Of a DNA stretch of 64,000 nucleotides, positions 63,308 to 64,000 are shown one piece after another (within the stretch, counting starts at the first letter, position 1; the number at the start of each line of letters is the position of its first letter). Source of the DNA: Paragemmobacter kunshanensis (GTDB lineage Bacteria; Pseudomonadota; Alphaproteobacteria; Rhodobacterales; Rhodobacteraceae). Under the pieces are notes generated by a model, which saw only the letters and a list, made by a program, of their open reading frames with translations, did no database searches and was not told the DNA's origin. The translations under genes and the position numbers were made by a program. The stretch is taken from NCBI RefSeq assembly GCF_011059185.1, contig NZ_JAALFE010000001.1:248001-312000 (forward strand), in the 5' to 3' direction.

Positions 63308-63386
63308 CTGGTCCTTCCGGGGTTCGCCGCTATTCTAGCGACAGGGCGCGGCGGTGCAAACGCGGGCGCGGGAAAGGGCGTAAAGA

Positions 63387-64000
63387 ATGCGTGACATGCC
63401 TGCGAGCGATCTCTCGGCCCTGCTGCTGGCCTGGTATGACCGGAATGCCCGGGTCATGCCCTGGCGCGTGCCGCCCGAGCAGAAGATGGCCGGGGTGCGG
63501 CCCGATCCCTATCGCGTCTGGCTGTCGGAGGTGATGCTGCAGCAGACGACCGTGGCGGCGGTGCGGGCCTATTTCCTGCGGTTTACGGAGCGCTGGCCGA
63601 CGGTGGCCGACCTTGCCGCCGCCGAGGATGCCGAGGTGATGGGGGAATGGGCGGGCTTGGGATATTACGCGCGGGCGCGGAACCTGCTGGCCTGTGCGCG
63701 GGCGGTGGTGCGGGATCATGGCGGGGTGTTTCCGGCCACGCGCGAGGGGCTGCTGGGCCTGCCGGGGATCGGGCCCTATACGGCGGCGGCGATTGCCGCG
63801 ATTGCCCATGACGAAGCGGCGGTTGTGGTGGATGGGAATGTGGAGCGCGTGATGGCGCGGCTGTGGCGGGTGGAGGCGCCGCTGCCGGGGGCGAAGGCGG
63901 AACTGACGCGGCTGGCCGGGCTGCTGACGCCGGAGGACCGGCCCGGGGATCATGCGCAGGCGGTGATGGATCTGGGGGCCACGATCTGCACGCCGCGCAA
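63387..64000 (+). CDS. mutY: A/G-specific adenine glycosylase, 3' end cut by the window
   Basis: MutY removes adenine mispaired with 8-oxoguanine. The first 204 residues are visible. They include E48 (W-L-S-E-V-M-L-Q-Q-T-T), the helix-hairpin-helix G-L-P-G-I-G-P-Y-T-A-A-A (124-135), and the catalytic D149 in V-V-D-G-N-V-E-R-V. The first cysteine of the 4Fe-4S loop (I-C-T-P-R) appears at the very end, so the C-terminal cluster and the Nudix-like recognition domain lie outside. ATG at 63387 is used; an ATG at 63396 is in frame. It is divergent from the DUF721 gene. Confidence 0.95.
   Translation, partial: MRDMPASDLSALLLAWYDRNARVMPWRVPPEQKMAGVRPDPYRVWLSEVMLQQTTVAAVRAYFLRFTERWPTVADLAAAEDAEVMGEWAGLGYYARARNLLACARAVVRDHGGVFPATREGLLGLPGIGPYTAAAIAAIAHDEAAVVVDGNVERVMARLWRVEAPLPGAKAELTRLAGLLTPEDRPGDHAQAVMDLGATICTPR

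Overview
The window is a GC-rich stretch of chromosome from an alphaproteobacterium, most likely a member of the Rhodobacterales (Rhodobacter, Gemmobacter or Tabrizicola-like). This is inferred from paired Rhodobacter-type porins, the gene order purH-lspA-DUF3035-M16-M16, the leuS-lptE-holA block, the pmbA / DUF4170-waaA-lpxK block and FnrL-type boxes. No rRNA, tRNA, CRISPR array, transposase or prophage gene was found. Coding density is very high, and only one stretch longer than 300 bases (10275-10684) lacks a protein gene.

Layout. 1-11371 is almost entirely minus-strand: a two-subunit M16 peptidase, a lipoprotein, lspA, purH, a heparinase II/III-like protein, two fungal-type saccharopine dehydrogenases, a WGR protein, xthA, a small secreted protein and an OmpR-type regulator. 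The gap at 10275-10684 carries two tandem small-RNA-like units, each with a promoter-positioned FNR-type dyad. 11525-15084 (plus) holds ribA, an L,D-transpeptidase-like protein and an amylosucrase-like GH13 enzyme. 15133-20448 (minus) holds yggS and two porin paralogues flanking a TPR-sulfotransferase. 20729-27998 (plus) holds a DUF3576 lipoprotein, leuS, lptE, holA, an HPP-CBS membrane protein, a GAF protein and a LysR regulator.

28019-39111 (minus) is a nine-gene catabolic operon: TPP enzyme, HyuA, HyuB, aminotransferase, uronate-dehydrogenase-like protein, FAD oxidase, LysR and two SDRs. Its first six genes are joined by five consecutive four-base start/stop overlaps, and an operator-like dyad lies upstream. 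39278-41098 is a divergent LysR / ygiD-type dioxygenase pair. 41242-46686 resembles the E. coli ydcSTUV-patD set for polyamine uptake and gamma-aminobutyraldehyde oxidation.

46695-49286 (minus) holds a flavoprotein, a crotonase-fold protein lacking both catalytic glutamates, and an SDR. 49427-55834 (plus) contains a DUF2125 protein, a GC-poor 642-residue protein followed by a CesT-type type III secretion chaperone (an orphan effector/chaperone-like pair, the most unusual locus here), pmbA and a cysQ-like phosphatase. The rest is a DEAD-box helicase with a repetitive disordered tail (minus), DUF4170-waaA-lpxK (plus), a CoA-transferase, a DsbA-like protein and a DUF721 protein (minus), and the start of mutY (plus), cut by the window end.
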